A stretch of DNA of 64,000 nt from Brevibacterium linens ATCC 9172 (GTDB lineage: Bacteria; Actinomycetota; Actinomycetes; Actinomycetales; Brevibacteriaceae), in NCBI RefSeq assembly GCF_900169165.1, contig NZ_FXYY01000008.1:62001-126000 (forward strand). Reading direction: 5' to 3'. The number at the start of each line of letters is the position of its first letter. Positions within the stretch are counted from its first letter, which is position 1. Both the position numbers and the translations under genes were made by a program. Shown one piece after another: positions 18,278-25,201 of the stretch. The notes beneath the pieces were generated by a model that saw nothing but the letters and a program-made list of their open reading frames with translations, was not told the DNA's origin and made no database searches.

Positions 18278-18889
18278 TTACTCTCCCTTACTCTCCCGAT
18301 CGGCCGACACCGCCGGAGGTTCGGGGCTTTCCCGATCGGCCGACACCGCCGGAGGCTCGGGATCGGCGTCGCCGAAGGTGCCGATGAATTCGTTGTCCTC
18401 CCCGCTGAGCACCTTCTCGAACGCCGCAAGGTTGCGCGTCGACTCACCCCGACCGACCCTCCAGGCCCATTCCTTCTTCATCCCTGTGAGGAAACCGATG
18501 AGGAGGAGCTCGTTGAACGAGGAATCCGCCGTGGCGAGCATGGCGCCGAGCAGCCCGTCGAGCTCATCGAGCAGATGCTCGCGTGGCACGCTCGCCCGCA
18601 GATAGACATCGCCGAGGCTGTCGATCGCAAACGACACCGGCCCGGGCCGGAGGTTCTTCTGCAGCAGCCACCGGTTGAATTCGGCCGAGTTCTCATCGGG
18701 ATGACGGATGACGAAGGCCTGCAGATGGGCGGTGCGAGCGAAGACGCTGATCGCCACGTTCGTCTTGAGCTTCTTCTCCCCCGGCAGGGTGACGACGATC
18801 TCCGTGTTCTCGATCGAGTCCACGGGGACCTCGTTGTTCTCGGCCCAGGTGCGCACTCCGGTCAAGATCGCCTCGGTGTCGGTGCTCAT
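18278..18889 (-). CDS. YbjN-domain protein (actinobacterial mshA neighbour)
   Basis: 203 aa. The first 165 residues form a YbjN / type III secretion chaperone-like alpha-beta domain (FAIDSLGDVYLRASVPREHL, FNELLLIGFLTGMKKEWAWR). The mycobacterial equivalent is Rv0487, between mshA and gpm1, so orthology is supported by order. The function is unknown; YbjN proteins are linked to stress tolerance. The C-terminus is a direct duplication, EPPAVSADRES twice, coded by a 33-bp repeat at about 18298-18363. It is convergent with the GNAT gene and lies 51 bp downstream of... its upstream neighbour in the opposite sense is mshA, which follows it on the same strand (18940-20280 is transcribed first). Confidence 0.85.
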   Translation of the reverse strand: MSTDTEAILTGVRTWAENNEVPVDSIENTEIVVTLPGEKKLKTNVAISVFARTAHLQAFVIRHPDENSAEFNRWLLQKNLRPGPVSFAIDSLGDVYLRASVPREHLLDELDGLLGAMLATADSSFNELLLIGFLTGMKKEWAWRVGRGESTRNLAAFEKVLSGEDNEFIGTFGDADPEPPAVSADRESPEPPAVSADRESKGE

Positions 18890-18939
18890 GCTCTCACGCC
18901 CTTCGCTCGGCTCTCGTGCTCACCGCCGACTCTAGTCCC

Positions 18940-20280
18940 TCAAGCTCCCAGCGCGTCCGACTTCCGAGATGATGCGCCGGAGATATCCGGCACGGCGTCG
19001 AGGACGGCGGCGACGGTCCGAGCCCAATCGAAACGTTCGGCACGGTCGACGGCGTGGCCGGCGAGTTCCGTCCGCAGCTGCGTGTCCTCGAGCAGGGTTT
19101 CGATCGCCGTCGCCCAGTGGTGGGGGTTGTGATCGGCGATGAGCAGTCCCGAATGCCCGTGTTCGACGATCTCCGGGAGTCCGCCCACCGCCGAGGCGAT
19201 CGCCGGCAGCCCTGAAGCGGCTGCCTCGGCGGCCACGAGTCCGAAGGATTCGCTGCGGGAGGGGACGATGAGCACGTCCGCGGCCCGGTAGTAGTCGACG
19301 AGGATGCGGGAGGGAACGGGCGGGCGGACCTCGACGCTGGGTTCGTTCCCGATCGCCGCGGTCAGCTCCCGCAGATACGCCGAGGAGGGGCGGACCGCTC
19401 CTCCGCCTGCTTCGACGCCTGCCCCCGAGGCGGCGCCGAGGAGGATTCCGCGGGTTCGAGAGGCCAGGTGGGGATTGCGTTCCCGCAGTTCGGCCAGGGC
19501 GTCGACGGCGACGTCCGTGCCCTTGATGAACTGCATCCGCCCGACGTAGAGGATGATCGCCTCGTTCGCGGCGAATCCCAGACGCTCGCGCGCGTCCGCC
19601 TGAGCGTCCGGCGCGTAGAGGGCATGGTCGACCCCTGGTCGGGCGACGACGACCGAGTCGGGATCGGCGTGGAGTTCGGTGACGAGGTCGCGGCGTTCGG
19701 CAGGGGTGGCCGCGACGAGCAGGTCGGCCTGCGCGGCGATGCGTCCTTCGGCGTCGAGCCGCTGGGGCCGTTCGTGGCTGGTCTCCGAATCGCGGTTCTT
19801 CACGGCACCGATCGTGTGCATGCTCACCGCGATCGGCGCCCGCACTGCTCTGCCCGGCCCCAGCGCGTCGGCGGGCCCGGACCCGGAGTCGGTGTCGAAG
19901 TCGGCGGCGATGTCACGGGCGCGCAGGGCCGCCTCGGCGGAGATCCAATAGTGGGTCCAGATGAGATCGGCGGCGCGGAAGTCGGGATGGACCGTGAGCA
20001 GTTCGGCGAGTTCGTCGATCGCGTCGGCGAGTTCGTCTTTCGTCGCAGCGCCGACCGGCAGGTGGTGGAGGGTGATGGATTCGGTGATCTCCAGCGTCGT
20101 GCCCGCGCCGGCTCCCGTGCCGTCGAGCCCGCCGGGGTCGGCGGTGAATACGTCGACTCGGTGTCCGGCCGCGGCGAGCGCGCGCACGGATTGGTCGACA
20201 TAGACGTTCATCCCTCCGGCATCGCCCTGGCCGGGTTGGGCGACGGGCGAGGTGTGGAGGGAGAGGACGGAGATGCGCAC
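18940..20280 (-). CDS. mshA: D-inositol-3-phosphate glycosyltransferase (mycothiol biosynthesis)
   Basis: 446 aa GT4 retaining glycosyltransferase. It joins N-acetylglucosamine from UDP-GlcNAc to inositol 3-phosphate, the first step of mycothiol synthesis. GDAGGMNVYVDQSVRAL near the N-terminus is the MshA donor/acceptor loop, and the C-terminal ESFGLVAAEAAASGLP holds the GT4 EX7E motif. Middle motif YVGRMQFIKGTDVAVDAL follows the hinge. Two Gly/Ala/Ser-rich expansions are seen, near residue 125 (DTDSGSGPADALGPG) and near 295 (ASGAGVEAGGGAV). It precedes the YbjN gene on the same strand. The product thiol is used by the dehydrogenase at 4934. Confidence 0.94.
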   Translation of the reverse strand: MRISVLSLHTSPVAQPGQGDAGGMNVYVDQSVRALAAAGHRVDVFTADPGGLDGTGAGAGTTLEITESITLHHLPVGAATKDELADAIDELAELLTVHPDFRAADLIWTHYWISAEAALRARDIAADFDTDSGSGPADALGPGRAVRAPIAVSMHTIGAVKNRDSETSHERPQRLDAEGRIAAQADLLVAATPAERRDLVTELHADPDSVVVARPGVDHALYAPDAQADARERLGFAANEAIILYVGRMQFIKGTDVAVDALAELRERNPHLASRTRGILLGAASGAGVEAGGGAVRPSSAYLRELTAAIGNEPSVEVRPPVPSRILVDYYRAADVLIVPSRSESFGLVAAEAAASGLPAIASAVGGLPEIVEHGHSGLLIADHNPHHWATAIETLLEDTQLRTELAGHAVDRAERFDWARTVAAVLDAVPDISGASSRKSDALGA

Positions 20281-20319
20281 GGAGACAGTCTAGCCAACGA
20301 CCTCAGTCGGGTGACCAGT

Positions 20320-20392
20320 CGAAGCCGGCTCTTCATCGAAGCCGGTCCCTCACCGAAGCCGGCCCCTCACCGAAGTCAACGTCTAATCGAAG
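20320..20392. repeat. 17-bp tandem repeat, five units, the last spanning the hydrolase stop codon
   Basis: CGAAG starts at 20320, 20337, 20354, 20371 and 20388, an exact 17-bp period (unit like CGAAGCCGGCCCCTCAC). The fifth unit lies inside the 3' end of the hydrolase gene, across its TAG at complement 20383-20385. The array fills most of the gap between mshA and the hydrolase. Confidence 0.85.
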
Positions 20393-21192
20393 AAGGTGCC
20401 GAGGATGCGGCGCACGTCGTGTCGTCCGCGCCACAGGATCGATCCTGCGGGGAGCACCTCGAGACGGGAGGTCGGAATCGCACGGTGGATGTCCTCGGCG
20501 ACGGCGACCGGGTGCGCCGGGTCGTCTACGTGGGTGAGCACGAGGACGTCGCCGGAGAAGGTACGCAGATTCTCGGCGGCGGACTCGGTGTCCGCGACGG
20601 CGTTCTCGAGGGCGAGTCCGAGCCCGTCGGACATGTCGGTGCGGACGAGGTTCTCGGCCTTCGCCTTCGTCCAGGCCCGCACGGGGATCATCTGGGCCAC
20701 CTCGGCGGGCTCGCGGGAGAGCATGAGTTCGACGATGCCGTCGATGTCCTCATCGGCGACGAGGCGACGCAGTCTCTCCAGGTAGCAGCGGTTGGCGGCG
20801 GCCACCTCGGCGGGGAATCCGGTGAAGGAGGCGGGGAGGACGAGGGCGACCTTGTCGAGGCCGCGGGTCACGGGGTGGGCGATGCTGAGCAGGTGGAGGA
20901 GTCCGCCGGCGGACATCGACACACCCAGTGCTCGGCTCGCCGAGGTGGTGCTCACGGCGTCGGCGAGCACTTCGGCGATCTGCGGGTAGGTCCACCCGGG
21001 GCCGGGTGAGGGTCGGCCGCCGTGGCCGGGCAGGTGGAGGAAGTGGCGAGTGCCGGTGATGCCGGTGCCGAAGGGGCGGGTGTCGCGGATCGCGCCGGCG
21101 AATCCGTGGCCGAAGAGGGTGTGCGGGTCGCCGGTTCCGAACGTGGCGATATAGCCGGATTCGGGGCCCGGCAGGTTGAGGTCGGTGCTCAT
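20383..21192 (-). CDS. alpha/beta-hydrolase-fold protein
   Basis: 269 aa. HTLFGHGFAG supplies the oxyanion region, HFLHLPGHGGRPSPG follows, and the nucleophile elbow is ALGVSMSAGGLLHLL (Gly-x-Ser-x-Ala-Gly). A late ILWRGRHDVRRIL offers the catalytic His. This is a serine hydrolase of unknown substrate, cytosolic since no signal is seen. It lies between mshA and a DUF2516 gene on the same strand, probably the same transcription unit. A repeat array begins at its stop codon. Confidence 0.72.
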   Translation of the reverse strand: MSTDLNLPGPESGYIATFGTGDPHTLFGHGFAGAIRDTRPFGTGITGTRHFLHLPGHGGRPSPGPGWTYPQIAEVLADAVSTTSASRALGVSMSAGGLLHLLSIAHPVTRGLDKVALVLPASFTGFPAEVAAANRCYLERLRRLVADEDIDGIVELMLSREPAEVAQMIPVRAWTKAKAENLVRTDMSDGLGLALENAVADTESAAENLRTFSGDVLVLTHVDDPAHPVAVAEDIHRAIPTSRLEVLPAGSILWRGRHDVRRILGTFFD

Positions 21193-21265
21193 AGGGCGAG
21201 TCTAGTCAGCGTGTGCTGGGCGCGTGCCGATCGGGTTCGCGAATGCTGTTGCGGCGTCACGCCGG

Positions 21266-21577
21266 TCAGCGGTTGCGGTAGCGCGGGTCGACGGCGCGGA
21301 CCTTCGGTCGGACGTCGGTGAGGTAGACGATGCCGGCGACGAGGGCGATGATGTTGAGGAAGATCATGCTCATACCCATCGGCGGCAGGGCGATGAGGGC
21401 GAGCGCGAGTCCGACGCCGAGGAGGATGACCCAGAACTTCTTGCTCTGTTTGTCCACGGCGCGGTAGTTCTCGTCCTTGAAGCGGAGGCAGTCGATGAAC
21501 GCCCAGAGTTGGACGATGAATGCGGCCACCGTCAGTGCCAGAAAGACGAGACGCTGAAAGCCCGCGATGTATTCCAT
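21266..21577 (-). CDS. DUF2516-family small membrane protein
   Basis: 103 aa. Three hydrophobic segments are visible: residues 9-29 (VFLALTVAAFIVQLWAFIDC), 48-68 and 70-88. The motif AFIDCLRFKDENYRAVDKQSKKFW between helices 1 and 2 and the end TDVRPKVRAVDPRYRNR (residues 87-103) fit the actinobacterial DUF2516 family, often found near mshA or YbjN genes. An inner-membrane protein without known function. Same strand as the hydrolase downstream. Confidence 0.8.
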   Translation of the reverse strand: MEYIAGFQRLVFLALTVAAFIVQLWAFIDCLRFKDENYRAVDKQSKKFWVILLGVGLALALIALPPMGMSMIFLNIIALVAGIVYLTDVRPKVRAVDPRYRNR

Positions 21578-21766
21578 GGTCCCAGCCTAGCAATCTCGCG
21601 CTTTCGGGGCAGTTCCGGCCCGGAGATCCTCGGCAATTGCTCACCCGCGTCCCACGGCTTTCACAGTGGGTGCTGGGTGCCCCGAGGCGGCAGTCCGTGG
21701 ACCGTGCCCAGGCTCACGCCGGCAGTTCGTCGTCCTGCACTCAGTTCAGGCCGCCGCTGCCCCAGC

Positions 21767-22243
21767 TCAGAGGATCCCGGTCGTGCGGATGAGGGCACAC
21801 ACGCCCATGCCGATGACCACGGCGACCAGCATGGGCACGCGCAGGATCGCGGCGAGCACTCCGGCACCGACGCCGATGAGGCGGGCGGGATCCGCGATGT
21901 CCTTGCCGTCGAAGACCGCGGTCGTCGCGAAGACGGCACCGATGAGCACGACCGTGGCTCGGTCCATCCATATCGTCACGCGTTCGGTCGAGTCGGCTGA
22001 GTCCGAGGACTCGCCAGACGGGACGGACTGGCCGGACGCCGAGGATTCGCCAGACGGGACGGACTGGCCGGACGCCGAGGATTCTCCATGCTCGGAAGAT
22101 CCGGCCCCCACCGAGGCGGTCGACGGAGTACGTCGACGACCCCTCACAGCGATCGCCGCTCCCACCTTCACTCCGGCGAAGCGCATGAGATAGGTTCCGA
22201 GACTCAGCCCGGCCAGGGCGATGAGAAAGCTGACTGCGCTCAT
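21767..22243 (-). CDS. azlD: AzlD-type branched-chain amino-acid exporter small subunit with 12-residue repeats
   Basis: 158 aa; usual AzlD is about 105. The N-terminal FLIALAGLSLGTYLMRFAGVKVG and C-terminal helices (ATVVLIGAVFATTAVFDG, GVLAAILRVPMLVAVVIGMGV) fit AzlD. Between helices 1 and 2 sits a hydrophilic insert with two and a half units of SSASGQSVPSGE. AzlC and AzlD together export branched-chain amino acids or analogues (BrnFE in corynebacteria). The start overlaps the azlC stop by four bases. The insert would be a loop; it does not interrupt a helix. Confidence 0.85.
   Translation of the reverse strand: MSAVSFLIALAGLSLGTYLMRFAGVKVGAAIAVRGRRRTPSTASVGAGSSEHGESSASGQSVPSGESSASGQSVPSGESSDSADSTERVTIWMDRATVVLIGAVFATTAVFDGKDIADPARLIGVGAGVLAAILRVPMLVAVVIGMGVCALIRTTGIL
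22005..22087. repeat. 36-bp tandem repeat, about 2.3 copies, inside azlD
   Basis: GAGGA(C/T)TCGCCAGACGGG starts at 22005 and 22041 with a third partial unit at 22077, an exact 36-bp period with almost no divergence between the first two copies. It encodes the 12-residue repeat in the AzlD loop. The near-identity suggests recent expansion or copy-number variation. Confidence 0.9.
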
Positions 22244-23091
22244 CGGTGCCCCTCCCCTCGAGTCGCGGATTGCGTTCGGTCGTCACTGCGCTGTTCGGCA
22301 CCGGGCAGTTCAGCATCGCCCTGATCGGCACTGCGCTGATCGACACCGTGCAGTTCGGCACCGTTGTCTCCGGAGCGGCGGCGGATGAATGAGCGCACGG
22401 CCCAGCCAGCGGCGACGAAGACGAACACGGACAGCGAGGTCACTGCCCCCAGCCCGAGCGGCAGCAGCGGGGTCAGCCCCACGGCGATGAGGATTCCGAT
22501 GGCGGTCAGCGAGAGCGTGACCGTGTTCTTCAGATCCCCGCGGATGAGGCAGAAGAGGATGATGGGGAAGGCCGCGTCGAGTCCGAGCAGGTCCGCGTTG
22601 ATGACATTGCCCAGCCACTGTCCGACCATGGCGCCGCCGGGCCACATGATGGCGATTGCGGCTCCCATGAGCAGGAACGCATGCCATTTCGCGCGATCGT
22701 TGTGCCCGGTGCGCGAGATCGCGGTGGATTCGTCGTTGATCCAGTGGGAGGCGATGAGAGCTCGCCAGTCCTGTGGGAAGAAGGGGCCGACGGCAACGCC
22801 GAAGGCGAAGTTCCGGGAATTGACGAGGAGCCCCGCGAGCACCGCGAGAATCGGGGCACCGCCGGCTGCGATGACGCCGACGAAGGTGAACTCGGCGGCA
22901 CCGCCGAGAGCGAACATCGCCAGCAGCAGCGTCTGCCACCAGGCGAAACCGGAGACCGCGGAGATCGCCCCGTACGACAGCGCGACTGCGATGATCGTGA
23001 TGGTGACGATGGCGACCGCACGATAGGTCGAGCCGGCAAGAACTCGCTCGACGCGAGGCTTCCGCTCAATCGTGCGAAATAATGAACCCAT
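22240..23091 (-). CDS. azlC: AzlC-type branched-chain amino-acid exporter large subunit
   Basis: 283 aa. About seven membrane helices, with the AzlC signature near residues 50-85 (FALGGAAEFTFVGVIAAGGAP) and AGLLVNSRNFAFGVAVGPFF. It is a membrane permease that acts with AzlD. The first ~230 residues are the family domain; the last 50 are hydrophilic with degenerate repeats (GAELHGVDQRSADQGDAEL, then a similar unit), coded by repeats at about 22280-22365. Transcription is divergent from the XRE-cupin gene, with only 66 bp between them, so that regulator probably controls azlCD. Confidence 0.88.
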   Translation of the reverse strand: MGSLFRTIERKPRVERVLAGSTYRAVAIVTITIIAVALSYGAISAVSGFAWWQTLLLAMFALGGAAEFTFVGVIAAGGAPILAVLAGLLVNSRNFAFGVAVGPFFPQDWRALIASHWINDESTAISRTGHNDRAKWHAFLLMGAAIAIMWPGGAMVGQWLGNVINADLLGLDAAFPIILFCLIRGDLKNTVTLSLTAIGILIAVGLTPLLPLGLGAVTSLSVFVFVAAGWAVRSFIRRRSGDNGAELHGVDQRSADQGDAELPGAEQRSDDRTQSATRGEGHR

Positions 23092-23157
23092 GTTCTATAC
23101 AGTGCACCCTCGGCAATCGTTCGTCAACCCGAACGACCGACGCGCTATAGTGAACCC
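23092..23157. promoter_or_regulatory. 66-bp divergent promoter/operator between azlC and the XRE-cupin gene
   Basis: TATAGT at 23146-23151 ends six bases before the regulator ATG (23158), which would place the transcription start on the ATG itself: a leaderless transcript. On the minus strand TTGACG (complement of about 23127-23132) is a -35 candidate for azlC. GTTCTATA at 23092-23099 and TATAGTGAAC at 23146-23155 are imperfect inverted repeats, one beside each start, and TGAACCCATG occurs at both ends (23083-23092 and 23151-23160). I read these as paired operator sites. Confidence 0.55.
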
Positions 23158-23811
23158 ATGACTTCTCGAAGCAACGATGATTCGCTGAACGACTCGCACG
23201 GCAGTGCCGACCCCGCTTCCGCCTCAGATTCCGACCCCGCTTCCGCCCCTGTTGCCGGCACCGGGCTCTCGCCGAGTCAGCAGATCGCTGCGGCCTTGAA
23301 ACGCGAACGGCTGCGTGCCGGACTCTCTTTGTCCGAAGTCGCCAGAAGGGCAAGAATCGGGAAGTCGACGTTGTCCGGACTCGAGACGGGAAGCGGCAAT
23401 CCGAGCCTGGAGACGATGTGGGCACTGGCCGCTGCGCTCGATATCCCTCTCGCTCGCCTGCTCGACCCTCCCCCGCATGAGGTGGCGCTGCAGCACGTCG
23501 GCGATATGCCCAGCCTGCCGTCGACGACCGCGAACTATGTGGCCACCCTGCTCTCACCGTCGCCGACGAATGCCCGTCGCGATGTCTACTTCATCCAGGC
23601 CGAACCGGGCGAGCCGCGCGAATCTCAGCCGCATCCCCAGGGCACGATCGAACATGTCATCCTCGGCCGCGGGTCCGCACGCATCGAGGTCCTCGGGAAG
23701 TCCTATGACTTAGGGGTCGGCGACTACCTCACTCACCCGGGCGATCAGCCCCATCGATTCACGGCTCTGGCGCCGGGCACGAACGCCGTCTTCGTCGTCG
23801 AAAGCAGCTGA
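23158..23811 (+). CDS. XRE-family regulator with C-terminal cupin domain
   Basis: 217 aa. A disordered Ser/Asp/Pro N-terminus of about 38 residues is followed by the helix-turn-helix (AALKRERLRAGLSLSEVARR, then KSTLSGLETGSGNPSLETMW, about residues 42-100) and a cupin barrel (about 140-215, with HPQGTIEHVILGRGSARIEV and DYLTHPGDQPHRF). Such HTH-cupin proteins bind a small ligand in the cupin and repress neighbouring transport genes. The divergent azlCD exporter is the obvious target; the ligand could be an exported amino acid. Ligand and target are inferred from the arrangement. Confidence 0.87.
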   Translation: MTSRSNDDSLNDSHGSADPASASDSDPASAPVAGTGLSPSQQIAAALKRERLRAGLSLSEVARRARIGKSTLSGLETGSGNPSLETMWALAAALDIPLARLLDPPPHEVALQHVGDMPSLPSTTANYVATLLSPSPTNARRDVYFIQAEPGEPRESQPHPQGTIEHVILGRGSARIEVLGKSYDLGVGDYLTHPGDQPHRFTALAPGTNAVFVVESS

Positions 23812-23967
23812 CCGCACCTCAAAGCCCATTCGTGGCACGGCCTGTCAGTCGCGGACCCCATTCGAGCTCCGCCCCGTTCGGCGCACGGCCGGCAGAGTGG
23901 GCCCACACAACGCGCGACGCCCAGCGCTTTAAGCGCACTATCCGCAGATCGACAGCGGTATCACAGA

Positions 23968-25116
23968 CTATTCAACGACCGGACCGTCATCGTCTTCGGC
24001 GTTCTCCGCCAGCGGCGGAAGCCGCGACTGTGCCTCCTCGCGTGTCAGCCCTGCGGCCTGCAGCAGGTCGACGGCGACTGTGCGCAGGAGCAGGACCATC
24101 GACTCGTCGTGGATGTCCCAATCGGGTTTCGCCCGCGGATCCAGAGCCCCCGCCGCTTCGGACAGGGCCGCCTCGGCGAGGGAACGGTCGGTGCCGCGGC
24201 GCAGAGCGATCTCGAGCTTCTTCGCACCATCGGCCAAGGATCCGACATAGTCGGCGATGACGGGTTTGGCGACGCCGAGCTCGGTGATGCCGACGACGCG
24301 GCGGGCGATGACTCGCATGGTCCGCATCGCGCGGTCGGAGAAGGTGTGGGCACGTGACAGGCGGGTGACTTCGGCCGCATGCCGGCGGGCACGTGCGTTG
24401 ATCTTCGCGGCTTCACGGGAGATCCGCAGGGATGAGCCCCAGGAGTCGATGATGTCCTGGGTTTCGCGAGCGCGCTCGAGGGCTCGGCCGGCCATCGTCA
24501 CATCGGCTTCGCGCAGGGCTCGTTTCATCATCCTGAGGACGGCGTCGACCTCCTCGAGCATGTCTGCGGCCAGGCGCCGCGGGACCTTGCGAGCGTCGCG
24601 CGGGATGAGCAGGGCCAGCAGAATCGCGCAGACGGACCCGGTGAGAGCGTCGAGAGTGCGCGGGAACGGCATGGTGGTGGCGGTGGCCGGGACTACGACG
24701 ACGTAGACGGATTGGACGGCGATCTGCGTGATGAAGATGCCGCCGGAGTTGAGGATCGTGCCGATGACCAGGCCGACGATCAGGGTCAGGGCGAGCTGCC
24801 AGATGCCGGAGCCGAAGAGGTTGACGAGTATCTCGCCCACGAGCACCCCGAAGGTCGCACCCATGCCGATTTCCATCGCCCGGCGCAGACGACGGTCAGC
24901 GACGGGGCCGATGCCGACGGCAGAGGCGACCGCAGCGAGGAACGGATACGGGTGGCCGAGCACGTAGACGCAGAAAGCGTAGGCGGCGGTCGCGGCGATG
25001 GGGATCTGGATCAGTTGACCGGAGTTCACCCACACCCGCTTGAGTCCTAAGCGCAGGCGGTGGGCGACGACGTTGAACCCTCGCCGAGGCAGTTCGCTGA
25101 CCCGTTTGTCCGCCAT
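23968..25116 (-). CDS. FUSC-like / aromatic acid exporter family membrane protein
   Basis: 382 aa from the ATG at complement 25114-25116, which has GAGGGG just upstream; an in-frame ATG 54 bases earlier is less likely. Five or six membrane helices occupy residues 30-170 (IPIAATAAYAFCVYVLG, FLAAVASAVGIGPVADRRL, ALTLIVGLVIGTILNSGGIF). Then comes a long cytosolic helical domain rich in Arg and Ala (MKRALREADVTMAGRALERARETQD). The N-terminal pattern with RRLRRAMEIGMGATFGV fits the fusaric-acid-resistance/ArAE group, which are thought to be proton-driven effluxers of aromatic acids. Substrate unknown. It is divergent from pepN across about 85 bp. Confidence 0.78.
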   Translation of the reverse strand: MADKRVSELPRRGFNVVAHRLRLGLKRVWVNSGQLIQIPIAATAAYAFCVYVLGHPYPFLAAVASAVGIGPVADRRLRRAMEIGMGATFGVLVGEILVNLFGSGIWQLALTLIVGLVIGTILNSGGIFITQIAVQSVYVVVVPATATTMPFPRTLDALTGSVCAILLALLIPRDARKVPRRLAADMLEEVDAVLRMMKRALREADVTMAGRALERARETQDIIDSWGSSLRISREAAKINARARRHAAEVTRLSRAHTFSDRAMRTMRVIARRVVGITELGVAKPVIADYVGSLADGAKKLEIALRRGTDRSLAEAALSEAAGALDPRAKPDWDIHDESMVLLLRTVAVDLLQAAGLTREEAQSRLPPLAENAEDDDGPVVE

Positions 25117-25201
25117 CAGTCCCCTCTGCCGCTTGCTGGTGCTGTACTCAGAATACCGGAAATGTGGCATGCTAAAGTCTGTCCGCCGAGGAGGCTAACG
25201 A

